Below are positions 26,408-36,722 of a DNA stretch of 64,000 bases, piece by piece. The translations under genes and the position numbers were made by a program. Position 1 is the stretch's first letter. Each line of letters starts with the position of its first letter. This DNA comes from Leptotrichia sp. oral taxon 221 (GTDB taxonomy: Bacteria; Fusobacteriota; Fusobacteriia; Fusobacteriales; Leptotrichiaceae), in the NCBI RefSeq assembly GCF_018128245.1, contig NZ_CP072378.1, positions 1,798,001 through 1,862,000 on the forward strand. The letters run 5' to 3'. Below the pieces are notes generated by a model. That model was given only the letters and a program-made list of their open reading frames with translations. It had not been told where the DNA came from and searched no databases.

Positions 26408-27163
26408 ATGCTTTTAAGTTTAAAAAATGTATTCAAAACTTATAAAAATAAAACTGTTGCTCTTTCAGATGTTTCATTTGATGTAGAAAAACAACAGTTT
26501 ATATCTATTATTGGACCTTCTGGGGCGGGAAAATCTACTTTACTTAGAAGTATTAACAGAATGATTGATATTTCAAGTGGTAGCATTATTTTTGAAGGTA
26601 AAAAAATTGAAACATTGAATAAAAAGGAAACTAAACTAGTTAGAAGACAGATTGGTATGATTTTCCAAAATTATAATTTAGTTGAACGTTTGACTGTTAT
26701 TGAGAATGTTTTGCACGGAAGACTTGGCTATAAATCGGTTTTAGCTGGAGCTTTGGGGATTTATACAGAAGAGGAAAAGGAAGAAGCCTTTAGATTATTG
26801 GAAAAAGTTGATTTGGCAAAATATGCTTATCAAAAATGCAGTGATTTAAGTGGAGGACAAAAACAAAGAGTTGGAATTGCACGTGCTTTGATACAAAAAC
26901 CAACTTTGTTATTATGTGATGAACCTATTGCCTCGCTTGATCCAAAATCATCTGAAAAAGTTATGGAATACCTTCTTAAAATTGTTAAGGAAATGGGTGT
27001 TACTTGCATCGTTAATCTTCACCAAGTTGATATAGCTTTGAAATATTCTGACAGAATAATCGCTTTAAATAAAGGAAAAAAAGTATTCGACAATTCTGTT
27101 GATAAATTATCAAAAGAAGAAATTGAAAAAATTTATAAAAATGAAGAAACCGAAGAACATTAA
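26408..27163 (+). CDS. phnC: Phosphonate-type ABC transporter ATP-binding protein
   Basis: 251 residues. Walker A GPSGAGKST, signature LSGGQKQR, Walker B LLLCDEPIASLD and the switch histidine in VNLHQVD are intact. The Q-loop is IFQNYNLVERLTV, as in PhnC. It hydrolyses ATP at the cytosolic face to drive the paired permeases encoded next. AAAGGAAG precedes the ATG. The permease gene begins 21 bases after the stop. Confidence 0.92.
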   Translation: MLLSLKNVFKTYKNKTVALSDVSFDVEKQQFISIIGPSGAGKSTLLRSINRMIDISSGSIIFEGKKIETLNKKETKLVRRQIGMIFQNYNLVERLTVIENVLHGRLGYKSVLAGALGIYTEEEKEEAFRLLEKVDLAKYAYQKCSDLSGGQKQRVGIARALIQKPTLLLCDEPIASLDPKSSEKVMEYLLKIVKEMGVTCIVNLHQVDIALKYSDRIIALNKGKKVFDNSVDKLSKEEIEKIYKNEETEEH

Positions 27164-27184
27164 TAAGAAAGGGGTGTCACAAAA

Positions 27185-27988
27185 ATGTTAAAATCACAAA
27201 AAATAAATAACGATATTTTTAAAAAAAGAAAAAATAGTAAAATCTTTTTTGTATTAATAGTTTTTATTTTATATTTTTTTTCTAGCATTATTTCTGGCTT
27301 TAAAAATACCGCTGCTTTTTTATCAATTCCAAGTGGGATAATTTGGCTTTTCCAAAAATTTATTCCAACATCAGAATCTTTGCAGTATTTGCCAATTATT
27401 TTTAAAACAGCAATTGAAACTATTTTATTAGCAGTTTCTTCAACAATTGTATCATCTATTTTTGCACTATTTTTAGCATTAATCGGTTCTGAAGCAACTG
27501 GAATAAACCTTTTTACAAAAGTATTAGTAAAAATTATTGCTTCGTTTTTCAGAAATATTCCTCTTGTTGCTTGGTCTTTAGTTCTTCTATTTTCATTTAA
27601 ACAAAGCCAGTTTACAGGATTTTTAGCACTGTTTTTAGTAACTCTTGGATATTTAACAAGAACTTTCATTGAGACTATAGATGAAGCATCAGAAAATATT
27701 ATTGAAGCCTTAAAAACAACAGGTGCATCATATTTCCAAATAATTTTTCAAGGTGTTATCCCAAGCGTTTTACCACAACTAATATCTTGGCTATTATTTT
27801 TTATAGAAAATGGAATTAGGGAAGCAACTTTAATCGGATTACTTACAGGTACTGGAATCGGATTCATTTTTAACCTCTACTATCGAAGTTTCCGTTATGA
27901 TGCGGCTGGAATGGTTATATTGTTCGTAATAATAATTATTATCAGCATAGAATTACTATCTAATAAAATCAGAAAAGAATTAATGTAG
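27185..27988 (+). CDS. phnE: Phosphonate-type ABC transporter permease 1
   Basis: 267 residues with about six membrane helices and an N-terminal Lys-rich cytosolic tail. The EAA coupling loop is visible at SENIIEALKTTGASYFQII. It should pair with the second permease at 28001 to form the membrane channel. AAAGGGG precedes the ATG at 27185. The paralogous arrangement PhnC-PhnE-PhnE is common for phosphonate/phosphite importers. Confidence 0.88.
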   Translation: MLKSQKINNDIFKKRKNSKIFFVLIVFILYFFSSIISGFKNTAAFLSIPSGIIWLFQKFIPTSESLQYLPIIFKTAIETILLAVSSTIVSSIFALFLALIGSEATGINLFTKVLVKIIASFFRNIPLVAWSLVLLFSFKQSQFTGFLALFLVTLGYLTRTFIETIDEASENIIEALKTTGASYFQIIFQGVIPSVLPQLISWLLFFIENGIREATLIGLLTGTGIGFIFNLYYRSFRYDAAGMVILFVIIIIISIELLSNKIRKELM

Positions 27989-28000
27989 GAGGATCTTTAA

Positions 28001-28837
28001 ATGAATTCAAAATATATTGAAAAAACAAAAAATAATAAAATAATAATAAGAAAATTCACAAAATCTAGAATTTATTTGTGGTCTACATTAAGTATTCTAT
28101 CTTTAATCACCATTTTTACACTAGCTACAATCAATATGGGTGGTGTTAAACTGTCTTCTGCTTTTTTAGAATTTTTAAAAGATTTAAAAATTATGTTTTT
28201 CGAAGCACGATTATCAGATAGATATACGTTTCTAGAAGTATTTAATAGTCTTTTAATCACTATTGCACTTGCTATATTGACAACATTGATTGGATCTTTT
28301 ATAGCGTTATTTTTATCTTTTTTTGCAGCAAAAAATCTTTCAAATGAAAGAACATCAAAAATAATCAAAATTATTGTATCATTCATACGAGCAATCCCGA
28401 CAATACTTTGGGTTTTAGTATTTTCAGTTGTTGCAAACATTGGTGTGGAATCTGCTATTATTGGAATGTCATTTCATAGTATTGCTTATTTAATAAAAGC
28501 ATATTCTGAAAGCATAGAAGAAATCGACACAGACACTATCGACGCCCTTAAAGCAACAGGTGCTTCTTGGTGGCAAATAATATTCCAAGCAGTTTTACCA
28601 TCTACAATTACTTCCATCCTCTCATGGACTTTTGTAAGATTCGAAATCAACTTTACAAACGCCGTAGCAGTTGGCGCTGCATCAGGAGCAGGTGGAATCG
28701 GATACGACATGTTTATGTCAGGAACAATGTATTTTGACATTCGAGAAATTGGAGTATTTGTTTACTTAATATTTATCGTAGCACTCATACTAGAATTTAT
28801 TTCTTATTTCTTAAAAAATAAATATCTAAAAAATTAA
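28001..28837 (+). CDS. phnE: Phosphonate-type ABC transporter permease 2
   Basis: 278 residues, paralogue of the preceding permease. It has about six membrane helices; the coupling loop reads DTDTIDALKATGASWWQII. AGGAGG lies upstream of the ATG, 12 bases past the first permease stop. Last gene of the transporter operon; the shared terminator at 28940-28981 follows and is convergent with secY. Confidence 0.88.
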   Translation: MNSKYIEKTKNNKIIIRKFTKSRIYLWSTLSILSLITIFTLATINMGGVKLSSAFLEFLKDLKIMFFEARLSDRYTFLEVFNSLLITIALAILTTLIGSFIALFLSFFAAKNLSNERTSKIIKIIVSFIRAIPTILWVLVFSVVANIGVESAIIGMSFHSIAYLIKAYSESIEEIDTDTIDALKATGASWWQIIFQAVLPSTITSILSWTFVRFEINFTNAVAVGAASGAGGIGYDMFMSGTMYFDIREIGVFVYLIFIVALILEFISYFLKNKYLKN

Positions 28838-28939
28838 ACTTCCGTAAGACTGAACCAAAAGTTATTGCTACTTACTTAAAACCTAAATTTATATAATTTT
28901 AGTAGTTTGATTTTAAATAAATTCGAATATAAAATAAAA

Positions 28940-28981
28940 AATCTCTTAAAAAGAAGTTATTCTTAATCAGAGATTTTTTTA
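28940..28981. terminator. Bidirectional terminator between phnE and secY
   Basis: AAATCTCT and AGAGATTT pair, with an inner AAGA/TCTT stem, flanked by A and T runs on opposite sides. It can therefore end both the plus-strand transporter operon and the minus-strand ribosomal operon. Confidence 0.75.
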
Positions 28982-28989
28982 TTATATTT

Positions 28990-30303
28990 TTATTTATTTT
29001 TTCTACTTATAAAACCTTTCATTTGTTTAACAGCTAAATATGAATCAATTTGTAACAATAATTCAACAGCTGTCCCAACTAAGATCAATAAGCTTGTTCC
29101 TCCAAGTAATACAGGTATATGAAGAACATATCCAAACCAAATATTAGGCAATATTCCTAATATTGATAAGAAAATAGCACTTCCAAAAGTAACTCTTGTA
29201 ACAACCTTTTCTAAATAATCAGCTGTTTCTGCACCTGCTCTTACAGTAGGTATTGTTCCTCCACTTTGTTTCAAATCTTCTGATACTTTATCTGGATCAA
29301 AAGCTATTGTTAACGTATAAAAGAACGAAAATACTGTAATTAATACAGCAAATAATAATAGATACAATACTCCTGTTTGTGAAAACCAAGTTGTCAATCT
29401 ATTTTTCCAAACACCCGGTTTCATTAATGTAACTAAAAATGGTGGTGCCGCCATTAGCACTGAAGCAAAGATTATTGGCATTACTCCAGACATATTTATT
29501 TTTAATGGTAAATATGTTCTTCTACCAACTGCACTTTGTCCTCCACCAAATCCTAAACTTCCTTTTCCAGCATATTGAATTGGTATTCTTCTTTCAGCAA
29601 GTTGCACTAAAACCATTAAAGCAATAAATACAACAAAAACTATTATTGATATAAACATTAAGATTATACCTGTTCCACTTCCTTTTAAACTTGAATATGC
29701 TTGTGTTAAAACACTAGGCAATCCTGCAACAATATTTAAAAAGATTAACATTGAAGTCCCATTTCCAATACCTTTTATAGAAATTCTTTCAGAAATCCAC
29801 ATTAAAAATGCAGTTCCTCCAGTCATTAATACAACTGTTCTTATAATAAATTTAAAACTTGTATCTTCTAGAACAAATCCTTGATTAGCAAGCATTACTG
29901 CTATCCCAAATGATTGTCCTAAAGCTAACACTATAGTCAAGTATCTTGTCCATTGTGTTATTTTATCTCTTTCTTTTCCACCTTCTTTTTGCATTTCATC
30001 TATTTTAGGGAAAATAACTCCTAATAATTGAAACACAATAGAAGAGTTAATATAAGGAATTATTCCTAATGAAAAGATCGAAGCTCTTTCTACAGCCCCT
30101 CCAGAAAACAGATTTAAAAATCCTGCAATTGCATTATTATGCGAAAGACTCTTGAATACATTTGTATCTACTCCCGGAACAACTATATGTATACCTACTC
30201 TAGCTACTAGTATCATCAATAGTGTAAACGTTATTCTTTTTTCCAATTCTGGAATATTAAAAATAGCTTTCACTCTACTTACTATTGCTTCAGTTAAAGT
30301 CAA
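28990..30303 (-). CDS. secY: Protein translocase subunit SecY
   Basis: 437 residues, ten membrane segments. Family motifs include the plug-region opening GVDTNVFKSL, LGIIPYINSSIVFQLL, the GGQSAVGRRTYLPLKIN loop and TVRAGAETADYLEKV. SecY is the pore for Sec-dependent export. I choose a TTG start at 30303 (MTLTEAIVSRVK), placed eight bases after AAGGAG; a GTG at 30312 would overlap the ribosome site. Last gene of the spc-type block; adk and map, often next, are absent. Confidence 0.96.
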   Translation of the reverse strand: MTLTEAIVSRVKAIFNIPELEKRITFTLLMILVARVGIHIVVPGVDTNVFKSLSHNNAIAGFLNLFSGGAVERASIFSLGIIPYINSSIVFQLLGVIFPKIDEMQKEGGKERDKITQWTRYLTIVLALGQSFGIAVMLANQGFVLEDTSFKFIIRTVVLMTGGTAFLMWISERISIKGIGNGTSMLIFLNIVAGLPSVLTQAYSSLKGSGTGIILMFISIIVFVVFIALMVLVQLAERRIPIQYAGKGSLGFGGGQSAVGRRTYLPLKINMSGVMPIIFASVLMAAPPFLVTLMKPGVWKNRLTTWFSQTGVLYLLLFAVLITVFSFFYTLTIAFDPDKVSEDLKQSGGTIPTVRAGAETADYLEKVVTRVTFGSAIFLSILGILPNIWFGYVLHIPVLLGGTSLLILVGTAVELLLQIDSYLAVKQMKGFISRKNK

Positions 30304-30347
30304 TACAACCACTCCTTATATATGAAGAAAAAGCAAGATATTAAATC

Positions 30348-30962
30348 TTACTTATTCTCTTCTTCTTTTTTGTTATTTCCTGCTTTAGCTGAATACGATT
30401 TAATTTCAAGTAATTCTACTGATCCACCAGCTTGTTCAATTAATGCTTTAGCAGTTCCTGAAACTTTATGAGCTTTAATTGTTAATTTTTTAGAAACTTC
30501 TGCATTTCCAATTACTTTTAATAAACTTGTAAATTCTTTTTCTTTAACATATGATTCAACATTTTCAGCTAAATATCTTTTTACTGCTTTTTTACCTTTT
30601 ACTTCTCTTAAAGCTGCATCTGAATATTTAGATATAAATTTAGGATTTTTAATAATCCCATTTTCAACTAATGTTTGTAAACTTACAACATCACCATCGT
30701 TGAATTTATCTACTATATCTGATAATGTAATTACTACAAAATCTTTTTTGAATGCTGAATTAGAGAATCCTCTTTTAGGAACTCTTCTAACTATTGGCAT
30801 TTGTCCACCTTCAAATATAGGTGATACATATGAACCTGATCTTTGTTTTTGTCCATTGTGCCCTTTACCAGCTGTTTTACCCCAACCAGTTCCGTGACCT
30901 CTTCCTACTCTTTTTCTTTGTCTTTTTGATCCTTCAGCAGGTTTTAATTCATTAAGATTCAT
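30348..30962 (-). CDS. rplO: 50S ribosomal protein L15
   Basis: 204 residues, clearly longer than the usual 145-160. The N-terminal KRVGRGHGTGWGKTAGKGHNG motif is standard. The C-terminal domain contains a Lys-rich insertion of about 40 residues (KYSDAALREVKGKKAVKRYL and following) before the conserved KVIGNAEVSKKLTIKAHKVS block, and a charged KKEEENK tail. L15 helps assemble the large subunit. The ribosome site overlaps the end of rpmD. Confidence 0.95.
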   Translation of the reverse strand: MNLNELKPAEGSKRQRKRVGRGHGTGWGKTAGKGHNGQKQRSGSYVSPIFEGGQMPIVRRVPKRGFSNSAFKKDFVVITLSDIVDKFNDGDVVSLQTLVENGIIKNPKFISKYSDAALREVKGKKAVKRYLAENVESYVKEKEFTSLLKVIGNAEVSKKLTIKAHKVSGTAKALIEQAGGSVELLEIKSYSAKAGNNKKEEENK

Positions 30963-30968
30963 TTATTC

Positions 30969-31148
30969 TTAAACCTCCTCTACTTTAAGTAAATAAGAAA
31001 CTAATTTTATTTTTCCTTCTATATCTGCAGTTTTATTATGTACTGCACTTTGACTGATTTTTCTTAATCCAAGTGATTTCACAGTCGCAATATGATTAGG
31101 TTTTCTTCCATTAATTCCCTTAACAAGTGTTACTTTTACTTTAGACAT
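30969..31148 (-). CDS. rpmD: 50S ribosomal protein L30
   Basis: 59 residues ([20 protein letters not shown]...), a small gene between rpsE and rplO in its standard spc-operon position. The pattern [22 protein letters not shown] is the L30 core. AGGAGGT precedes the ATG at 31148; its own last codons GAGGAGG serve as ribosome site for rplO. Confidence 0.95.
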   Translation of the reverse strand: MSKVKVTLVKGINGRKPNHIATVKSLGLRKISQSAVHNKTADIEGKIKLVSYLLKVEEV

Positions 31149-31169
31149 TAATTTTACCTCCTAACCTAA

Positions 31170-31679
31170 TTATCCTAAAATTTCTTCTACTGTTTTTCCT
31201 CTTAATCTAGCTACTTCTTCAATAGATCTTAATTGTCTTAATCCTTCTAATGTAGCTCTTGCAACATTACTTTTATTTTTTGAACCTCTAATTTTTGTAA
31301 GTACGTCTGTTACACCAGCTAATTCTAATAATTCCCTAGCTGCTGACCCAGCAATAACTCCTGTCCCTTTTGAAGCTGGTTTCAATAATACACTTGTAGA
31401 ATTGTATTTACCAATTTGTTCATGTGGTAAAGTTCCACCTTTTAAAGATACAGTTACTAAATTTTTCTTAGCGTTAGCGATTGCTTTTCTAATAGCATCT
31501 GGTACACCATTTGCTTTTCCTAAACCAATACCAACTTTACCTTTTTCGTCTCCAACTGCTGCTAAAACTGAGAATGACATTCTTCTTCCCCCTTTAACAG
31601 TTTTAGAAACTCTATTTATTCTTAAAAGACTTTCTTTAAATTCACTTGCTTTTTCATTTCTTTCTCTATCTCTGGCCAA
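31170..31679 (-). CDS. rpsE: 30S ribosomal protein S5
   Basis: 169 residues. The double-stranded RNA-binding fold segment FKESLLRINRVSKTVKGGRRMSFS and the GKVGIGLGKANGVPDAI stretch identify S5, which supports decoding accuracy. The start is TTG at 31679, set by AAGGAGGA upstream. Standard place between rplR and rpmD. Confidence 0.97.
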   Translation of the reverse strand: MARDRERNEKASEFKESLLRINRVSKTVKGGRRMSFSVLAAVGDEKGKVGIGLGKANGVPDAIRKAIANAKKNLVTVSLKGGTLPHEQIGKYNSTSVLLKPASKGTGVIAGSAARELLELAGVTDVLTKIRGSKNKSNVARATLEGLRQLRSIEEVARLRGKTVEEILG

Positions 31680-31697
31680 AATAAGTCCTCCTTCTCC

Positions 31698-32060
31698 TTA
31701 GAATTTTAATCCTGCTTCTCTTGCAGCATCAGCTATTGCTTTGATTCTTCCAGTGTAAATATATCCACCTCTATCAAATACAACTGTCGTTATTCCTTTT
31801 TCTAATGCTTTTTTAGCAATTCTCTCACCAATTTGTTTAGCTGCTTCAATATTTGAACCATTTTCGATTTTTGCACCTTTTTCAATTGTAGATGCTGATA
31901 CTAAAGTATTTCCAGTAGTATCATCAATAATTTGAACAAATATATTTTGTAAACTTCTGTAAACAGAAAGTCTAGGTCTTTCAGCAGTTCCAACGATTCT
32001 TCTTCTTATACTTTTATGTTTTCTAGTTCTTACTTTTTTTCTATCTAGTTTTTTTATCAC
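31698..32060 (-). CDS. rplR: 50S ribosomal protein L18
   Basis: 120 residues. [20 protein letters not shown] and [20 protein letters not shown] are L18 signatures; the protein binds 5S rRNA. GTG start at 32060 behind AGGAGG. Confidence 0.97.
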   Translation of the reverse strand: MIKKLDRKKVRTRKHKSIRRRIVGTAERPRLSVYRSLQNIFVQIIDDTTGNTLVSASTIEKGAKIENGSNIEAAKQIGERIAKKALEKGITTVVFDRGGYIYTGRIKAIADAAREAGLKF

Positions 32061-32073
32061 TAAAATCTACCTC

Positions 32074-32607
32074 CTATCCTTTCTTACCTTCTTTTCTTCT
32101 AATTACTTCATCAGCATATTTAACTCCTTTTCCTTTGTAAGGTTCAGGTGGTCTCTTAGCTCTGATATTTGCAGCAATTTGTCCAACTAATTGTTTGTCA
32201 ATTCCTTCAATAGAAATTTTTGTATTACCTTCTACTTTGAAAGTTATTCCTTCAACAGCTTCTATTTCAACAGGGTGAGAATATCCTAAAGCTAAAGTCA
32301 AACCTTTTCCGTTAGCTTGTACTCTGTATCCAACCCCTACTAATTCTAATTTTTTCTCAAACCCTTGACTAACACCAATAATCAAATTATTAACATTTGC
32401 TCTAGTTGTCCCATGAAGAGCTCTAATGCTTGGTAAGTCATTAGGTCTTTCAAAAGTTATTTCAGTGCCATCAATATTTACTTTAATTTCATCGCTTAAT
32501 TCTCTTTCCAATTGTCCTTTAGGTCCTTTAGCGATAAATTTATTACCATCTAATTTAACTTCTACACCAGCTGGTATAGTTATAGGTTTATTACCTATTC
32601 TTGACAT
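32074..32607 (-). CDS. rplF: 50S ribosomal protein L6
   Basis: 177 residues. [17 protein letters not shown] opens the first of two L6 repeats, and the C-terminal [19 protein letters not shown] is diagnostic. L6 lies near the factor-binding site. ATG at 32607. Confidence 0.98.
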   Translation of the reverse strand: MSRIGNKPITIPAGVEVKLDGNKFIAKGPKGQLERELSDEIKVNIDGTEITFERPNDLPSIRALHGTTRANVNNLIIGVSQGFEKKLELVGVGYRVQANGKGLTLALGYSHPVEIEAVEGITFKVEGNTKISIEGIDKQLVGQIAANIRAKRPPEPYKGKGVKYADEVIRRKEGKKG

Positions 32608-32638
32608 GACTCTCCTCCTATTTTATAAAATGCGTAAA

Positions 32639-33034
32639 TTACCACACGTAGCAAAGAACCTCTCCACCAACGCTATGCTTTCTGCATTCTTTGTCTGTTA
32701 TAACACCTTTTGGTGTTGAGACAATGGCAATTCCTAATCCACCTAATACTTTAGGTAAACTTTCTACAGATGTATATACTCTTCTTCCAGGTTTAGAAAT
32801 TCTTTTCAACCCTTTGATTACAGCATCTCCATCCATATATTTTAATGTTACTACTATATCTTTTTTTGTACCTTCTTCTTTTACTTCGTAACTAACTATA
32901 TATCCTTCATTTTTTAATATATTCGCTATACTTTCTTTAATTTTTGAAAATGGTATTTTAACTTCAGCATGTTTTGCCATATTTCCATTTCTAATTCTAG
33001 TAAGCATATCAGCAATAGGATCTGTTAAATGCAT
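32639..33034 (-). CDS. rpsH: 30S ribosomal protein S8
   Basis: 131 residues. [13 protein letters not shown] at the start and [20 protein letters not shown] near the end are S8 hallmarks. S8 binds the 16S central domain and in some bacteria represses the spc operon; no S8 target site was recognised here. Confidence 0.98.
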   Translation of the reverse strand: MHLTDPIADMLTRIRNGNMAKHAEVKIPFSKIKESIANILKNEGYIVSYEVKEEGTKKDIVVTLKYMDGDAVIKGLKRISKPGRRVYTSVESLPKVLGGLGIAIVSTPKGVITDKECRKHSVGGEVLCYVW

Positions 33035-33062
33035 TTACTTATTCCTCCTCTCGAACTTCTTC

Positions 33063-33350
33063 TTACCAACTTGATTTTCTTACTCCTGGGATTGCACCCT
33101 CTCCTGCTAATTTTCTAAACATTACTCTAGAAATTCCAAATTCTCTCATGAATCCTCTTGGTCTTCCATTAATTTGACATCTATTTCTCAATCTAGTAGG
33201 TGACGCATTTCTTGGCAATTTAGCCAATTCAGCTATTGCTTCTCTATCACCTTTTTTAGCTTTTGCTTTTAATTCTGCTCTTTTTTCTGCATATTTATCA
33301 ACTATTTTTTCTCTTCTTAAGTTTCTTTCAACCATTGCTTTTTTAGCCAT
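33063..33350 (-). CDS. rpsN: 30S ribosomal protein S14, zinc-independent long form
   Basis: 95 residues. It has [22 protein letters not shown] but only one cysteine, so it lacks the CxxC pairs of the short zinc form and belongs to the long zinc-free type. Confidence 0.97.
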   Translation of the reverse strand: MAKKAMVERNLRREKIVDKYAEKRAELKAKAKKGDREAIAELAKLPRNASPTRLRNRCQINGRPRGFMREFGISRVMFRKLAGEGAIPGVRKSSW

Positions 33351-33381
33351 TTATTGAATTACACCTCCTTCAAATTGTAAA

Positions 33382-33936
33382 CTATTTTGCAAACGGCATT
33401 CCGAATGCTTTTAATAACGCTCTTCCTTCTTCGTCAGTTCTTGCAGTTGAAACTATTGTAATTCCTACTCCAAATGTTTTATCAACTTTATCAATTTCAA
33501 TTTCAGGGAAAACGATTTGTTCTCTAATACCTAAAGTATAGTTTCCTCTTCCATCGAACCCTTTAGGTGAAACTCCTTCAAAGTCTCTAACTCTTGGTAA
33601 AGTAATACTAATTAATCTATCTAAAAATTCGTACATTTTTTCTTTTCTTAATGTTACTTTTGCTCCGATTTTTTGTCCTTCTCTTAATTTAAATCCTGCT
33701 TCTGATTTTTTAGCTGCTCTAGCTACAGGCTGTTGTCCTGTAATTTGCCCTAATTCTCTCATTGCAGTATCAATTAATTTAGGGTTGTTTACCGCTTCAC
33801 CAATCCCCATATTAACTACTATTTTTTCAATTTTAGGTACTTGCATAACATTAGTGATGTTTAATTCTTTCATTAATGATGCAACCAATTCTTCTTTATA
33901 TAACTTTTGTAATCTTGGAATATATTTCTCAGCCAC
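33382..33936 (-). CDS. rplE: 50S ribosomal protein L5
   Basis: 184 residues from a GTG start at 33936 ([17 protein letters not shown]). AAAGGAGG lies seven bases before this GTG, which decides the start over a longer frame beginning at 33975 that would overlap rpl[17 protein letters not shown] and the GMPFAK end are typical. L5 binds 5S rRNA. Confidence 0.97.
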   Translation of the reverse strand: MAEKYIPRLQKLYKEELVASLMKELNITNVMQVPKIEKIVVNMGIGEAVNNPKLIDTAMRELGQITGQQPVARAAKKSEAGFKLREGQKIGAKVTLRKEKMYEFLDRLISITLPRVRDFEGVSPKGFDGRGNYTLGIREQIVFPEIEIDKVDKTFGVGITIVSTARTDEEGRALLKAFGMPFAK

Positions 33937-33952
33937 TGAGTTTTCCTCCTTT

Positions 33953-34333
33953 CTATATTTCGTTACCAGAAACAACTGATATTCTTACTTTTTTTCCATC
34001 TTTAATTTCATATCTTACTCTAGTCCCTTTTTTTGCACTTTCATCCCAAAGCATTACTTTAGATGAGAAAATTGGCATTTCTTTTTCTACAACTTCGCCT
34101 TGTGGGTTCATTGCATTAGGTTTGATATGTCTTTTTTGAATATTTACACCTTCAACAACTATTTTACCTATTTTAGGGAATACTTTTAATACTTTTCCAA
34201 CTTTTCCTTTATCTCCAGTTTGACCTTTGTCATTTCTAGATAAGTCTTTCGATCTACCACTAATTACAACAACTGTATCTCCAGTTTTAACATGTAATCT
34301 ATTAGGTATTGATTTTACTCTTGGTTTAGCCAC
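33953..34333 (-). CDS. rplX: 50S ribosomal protein L24
   Basis: 126 residues. The KOW motif lies in [19 protein letters not shown], followed by [22 protein letters not shown] and KRHIKPN. GTG start at 34333 with AAAGGAGAG upstream. Confidence 0.97.
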   Translation of the reverse strand: MAKPRVKSIPNRLHVKTGDTVVVISGRSKDLSRNDKGQTGDKGKVGKVLKVFPKIGKIVVEGVNIQKRHIKPNAMNPQGEVVEKEMPIFSSKVMLWDESAKKGTRVRYEIKDGKKVRISVVSGNEI

Positions 34334-34349
34334 TTATAAACTCTCCTTT

Positions 34350-34718
34350 CTATAATACTTCTGGTGCTAGAGACACTATTTTCATAAAGTTTTTAGCTCT
34401 TAGTTCTCTTGCTACAGGTCCAAAAATTCTTGTACCTCTTACTTCTAAGCTTGTATTTAATACAACTGCTGCATTATCATCAAATTTAATATATGAACCA
34501 TCTGCTCTTTTTAATTCTTTTCTTGTTCTTACTACAACAGCTTTAACTACATCTCCTTTTTTTACATTTCCATTAGGTATAGCTTCTTTAACAGATGCTA
34601 CTACGATGTCACCAATTTTACCGAATCTTCTTCTTGACCCACCTAATACTCTAATAACCATGATTTTTTTCGCTCCTGTGTTATCAGCAACATTAAGTAT
34701 CGTTTGTTGTTGAACCAT
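34350..34718 (-). CDS. rplN: 50S ribosomal protein L14
   Basis: 122 residues, highly conserved. [19 protein letters not shown] and [13 protein letters not shown] are diagnostic. L14 forms part of the subunit interface. Confidence 0.98.
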   Translation of the reverse strand: MVQQQTILNVADNTGAKKIMVIRVLGGSRRRFGKIGDIVVASVKEAIPNGNVKKGDVVKAVVVRTRKELKRADGSYIKFDDNAAVVLNTSLEVRGTRIFGPVARELRAKNFMKIVSLAPEVL

Positions 34719-34759
34719 TTAAAATTTCCTCCTCTCAAAATTTCATTATCCACTATTCT

Positions 34760-35020
34760 CTATTTAGCTTTTTCTAAGATAGTCACTACTCTCCATCTTT
34801 TATCTTTACTTAATGGTCTAGTTTCCATGATTCTTACTCTGTCTCCTACACCACATTCGTTATTTTCATCATGTGCTTTATATCTTTTAGAAGTTTTCAC
34901 TCTTTTTTTATAGATTTTATGTAATCTCATTGTTTCTTCAAGAACAACTACTGTTTTATCCATTTTATCAGAAACAACAATACCTTCTCTTACTTTTCTT
35001 TCGTTTCTTTTATTCTCCAC
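34760..35020 (-). CDS. rpsQ: 30S ribosomal protein S17
   Basis: 86 residues. [18 protein letters not shown] and [20 protein letters not shown] mark S17, an OB-fold primary 16S rRNA binder. GTG start at 35020 behind AGGAGG. Confidence 0.98.
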   Translation of the reverse strand: MENKRNERKVREGIVVSDKMDKTVVVLEETMRLHKIYKKRVKTSKRYKAHDENNECGVGDRVRIMETRPLSKDKRWRVVTILEKAK

Positions 35021-35031
35021 TCTTGTTCCTC

Positions 35032-35223
35032 CTATTTAACAGTTTTTTCAGTTGCGATAGTTTTTATTCTTGCTATCGTTCTTTTAACTTCAGTTATTTT
35101 AGTAGTGTTTTGTAATTGTCCAAGAGTTTTTTGAAATTTTAAATTAAACAATTCTTGTTTCAATTCTTTAACTTTTGCATCTAATTCTTCTAATGATAAT
35201 TCTCTTATTTCATTTGCTGTCAT
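35032..35223 (-). CDS. rpmC: 50S ribosomal protein L29
   Basis: 63 residues. The helical protein [24 protein letters not shown] lies near the exit tunnel. Its ATG shares one base with the rplP stop, so the two are coupled. Confidence 0.98.
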   Translation of the reverse strand: MTANEIRELSLEELDAKVKELKQELFNLKFQKTLGQLQNTTKITEVKRTIARIKTIATEKTVK

Positions 35224-35648
35224 TACTTATCACCACCTACTTCTTCTTTTCTTACAAATTTAACTTTGATAGGTAGTTTATGTCCTGCTTTTCTTAATGC
35301 TTCTTTAGCCTTTTCTTCTGATACTCCAGCAACTTCAAACATTATTTTTCCTTTTTTAACTACAGCTACCCAACCTTCTGTATTACCTTTACCTTTACCC
35401 ATTCTTGTTCCTTCTGGTCTTTTTGTATAAGGTTTATCAGGGAATATTCTAATCCAAATTTTTCCTTCCCTTTTAAATGTTCTGTTGATTGTTACCCTAC
35501 AAGCTTCTATTTGTCTTGAAGTAATCCAACCAAATTCTCTAGCGGCCAATCCAAATTCACCAAAATCAACTTTGTTTCCTTTAGTTGCTATACCACCCAT
35601 TTTTCCTCTGAACTGTTTTCTATATTTCGTTCTTTTAGGTATTAACAT
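35223..35648 (-). CDS. rplP: 50S ribosomal protein L16
   Basis: 141 residues. [17 protein letters not shown] and [20 protein letters not shown] are L16 signatures; it helps position tRNA at the A site. It overlaps rpsC and rpmC by one base each. Confidence 0.98.
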   Translation of the reverse strand: MLIPKRTKYRKQFRGKMGGIATKGNKVDFGEFGLAAREFGWITSRQIEACRVTINRTFKREGKIWIRIFPDKPYTKRPEGTRMGKGKGNTEGWVAVVKKGKIMFEVAGVSEEKAKEALRKAGHKLPIKVKFVRKEEVGGDK

Positions 35649-36304
35649 TAATTATTTCCTCCTTCCTTTTTAGTAGAAAGAACTTCACCATTGAAAATCC
35701 ATACTTTAATTCCTAAAGCTCCATATGTAGTATGTGCAGTTGCAGTTGCATAATCAACATCTGCTCTCAATGTATGTAATGATACTCTTCCTGAAAGTGT
35801 CCATTCACTTCTAGCTATTTCGGCACCATTTAATCTTCCTGATACCATTACTTTAATCCCTTTTACACCTGATTTTTCAGCTCTTTGAATTGCTTGTTGA
35901 ACAGCTCTTTTATAAGCTACCCTTTTTTCAATAGCAGTTGCTATACTTTCAGCCACTAATTGTGCATCTTTATTAGGATTTTTAATTTCTTGTACTTTAA
36001 CTTGTACTTTTTTGTTAGTTAATTTTTCCAAATTATTTTTTAAAGCTTCAATTTCTTGACCTTTTCTACCAATTAGAATTCCAGCTTTCCCAGTTTCTAT
36101 TATTACAGAAACATCAGTTGGTGATGTTCTTTCAACTTGAACTGTTGAAATTCCTGCATGATAGTAATTCTTTTTAATGTATTCTTTTATTTTTATATCT
36201 TCATGAAAATTATTTAAGTATTCTTTCCCTTCAGCGAACCATTTTGAATCCCAAGTTTTTGTGATTCCAATTCTAATCCCCCTAGGATCTACTTTTTGTC
36301 CCAC
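35648..36304 (-). CDS. rpsC: 30S ribosomal protein S3
   Basis: 218 residues. [21 protein letters not shown], the KH-domain [18 protein letters not shown] and [14 protein letters not shown] identify S3, at the mRNA entry. GTG start at 36304. Confidence 0.98.
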   Translation of the reverse strand: MGQKVDPRGIRIGITKTWDSKWFAEGKEYLNNFHEDIKIKEYIKKNYYHAGISTVQVERTSPTDVSVIIETGKAGILIGRKGQEIEALKNNLEKLTNKKVQVKVQEIKNPNKDAQLVAESIATAIEKRVAYKRAVQQAIQRAEKSGVKGIKVMVSGRLNGAEIARSEWTLSGRVSLHTLRADVDYATATAHTTYGALGIKVWIFNGEVLSTKKEGGNN

Positions 36305-36327
36305 AGACTTACCTCCTTATACTATTC

Positions 36328-36663
36328 TTAGTTTCTTTCTGAAACTTCTACTGTTATATGAGCAGTTGGTTTTCTTATAACATCTGCTCTTCCCATTGCT
36401 CTTGGGCTAATTCTTTTTAATACTGGTCCTTTATCAATTAAAATTTTAGAAATATATAATTTTTCTGGATCCAAATTAAAATTATGTTCTGCATTTGCAA
36501 TTGCTGATCTTAATGTTTTTTCTATATATTTAGCTGCTTTTTTATTTGTAAACTCTAATACGTTTAAAGCTTGTAAAGCATTTTTTCCTCTAACTATATC
36601 AGCTACAAGTCTAGCTTTTTGAGGGCTTAATCTTTGGTAACGTAATTTAGCTACTACTGCCAT
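36328..36663 (-). CDS. rplV: 50S ribosomal protein L22
   Basis: 111 residues from the ATG at 36663 (MAVVAKLRYQRLSPQKARLV). GGAGG lies seven bases upstream; a longer frame from 36681 would include the ribosome site. SPRAMGRADVIRKPTAHITV near the C-terminus forms the tunnel-lining hairpin. Confidence 0.97.
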   Translation of the reverse strand: MAVVAKLRYQRLSPQKARLVADIVRGKNALQALNVLEFTNKKAAKYIEKTLRSAIANAEHNFNLDPEKLYISKILIDKGPVLKRISPRAMGRADVIRKPTAHITVEVSERN

Positions 36664-36722
36664 TAAATGGCCTCCTTCCATTACTAATTTTATATATTTT
36701 AATTAGATTCTTTTATATTTAA

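Noticed and set aside
27160-27669. 169-codon minus-strand frame opposite the first permease
   Set aside because: Overlaps a clear membrane permease on the other strand and has no family character or start signal.
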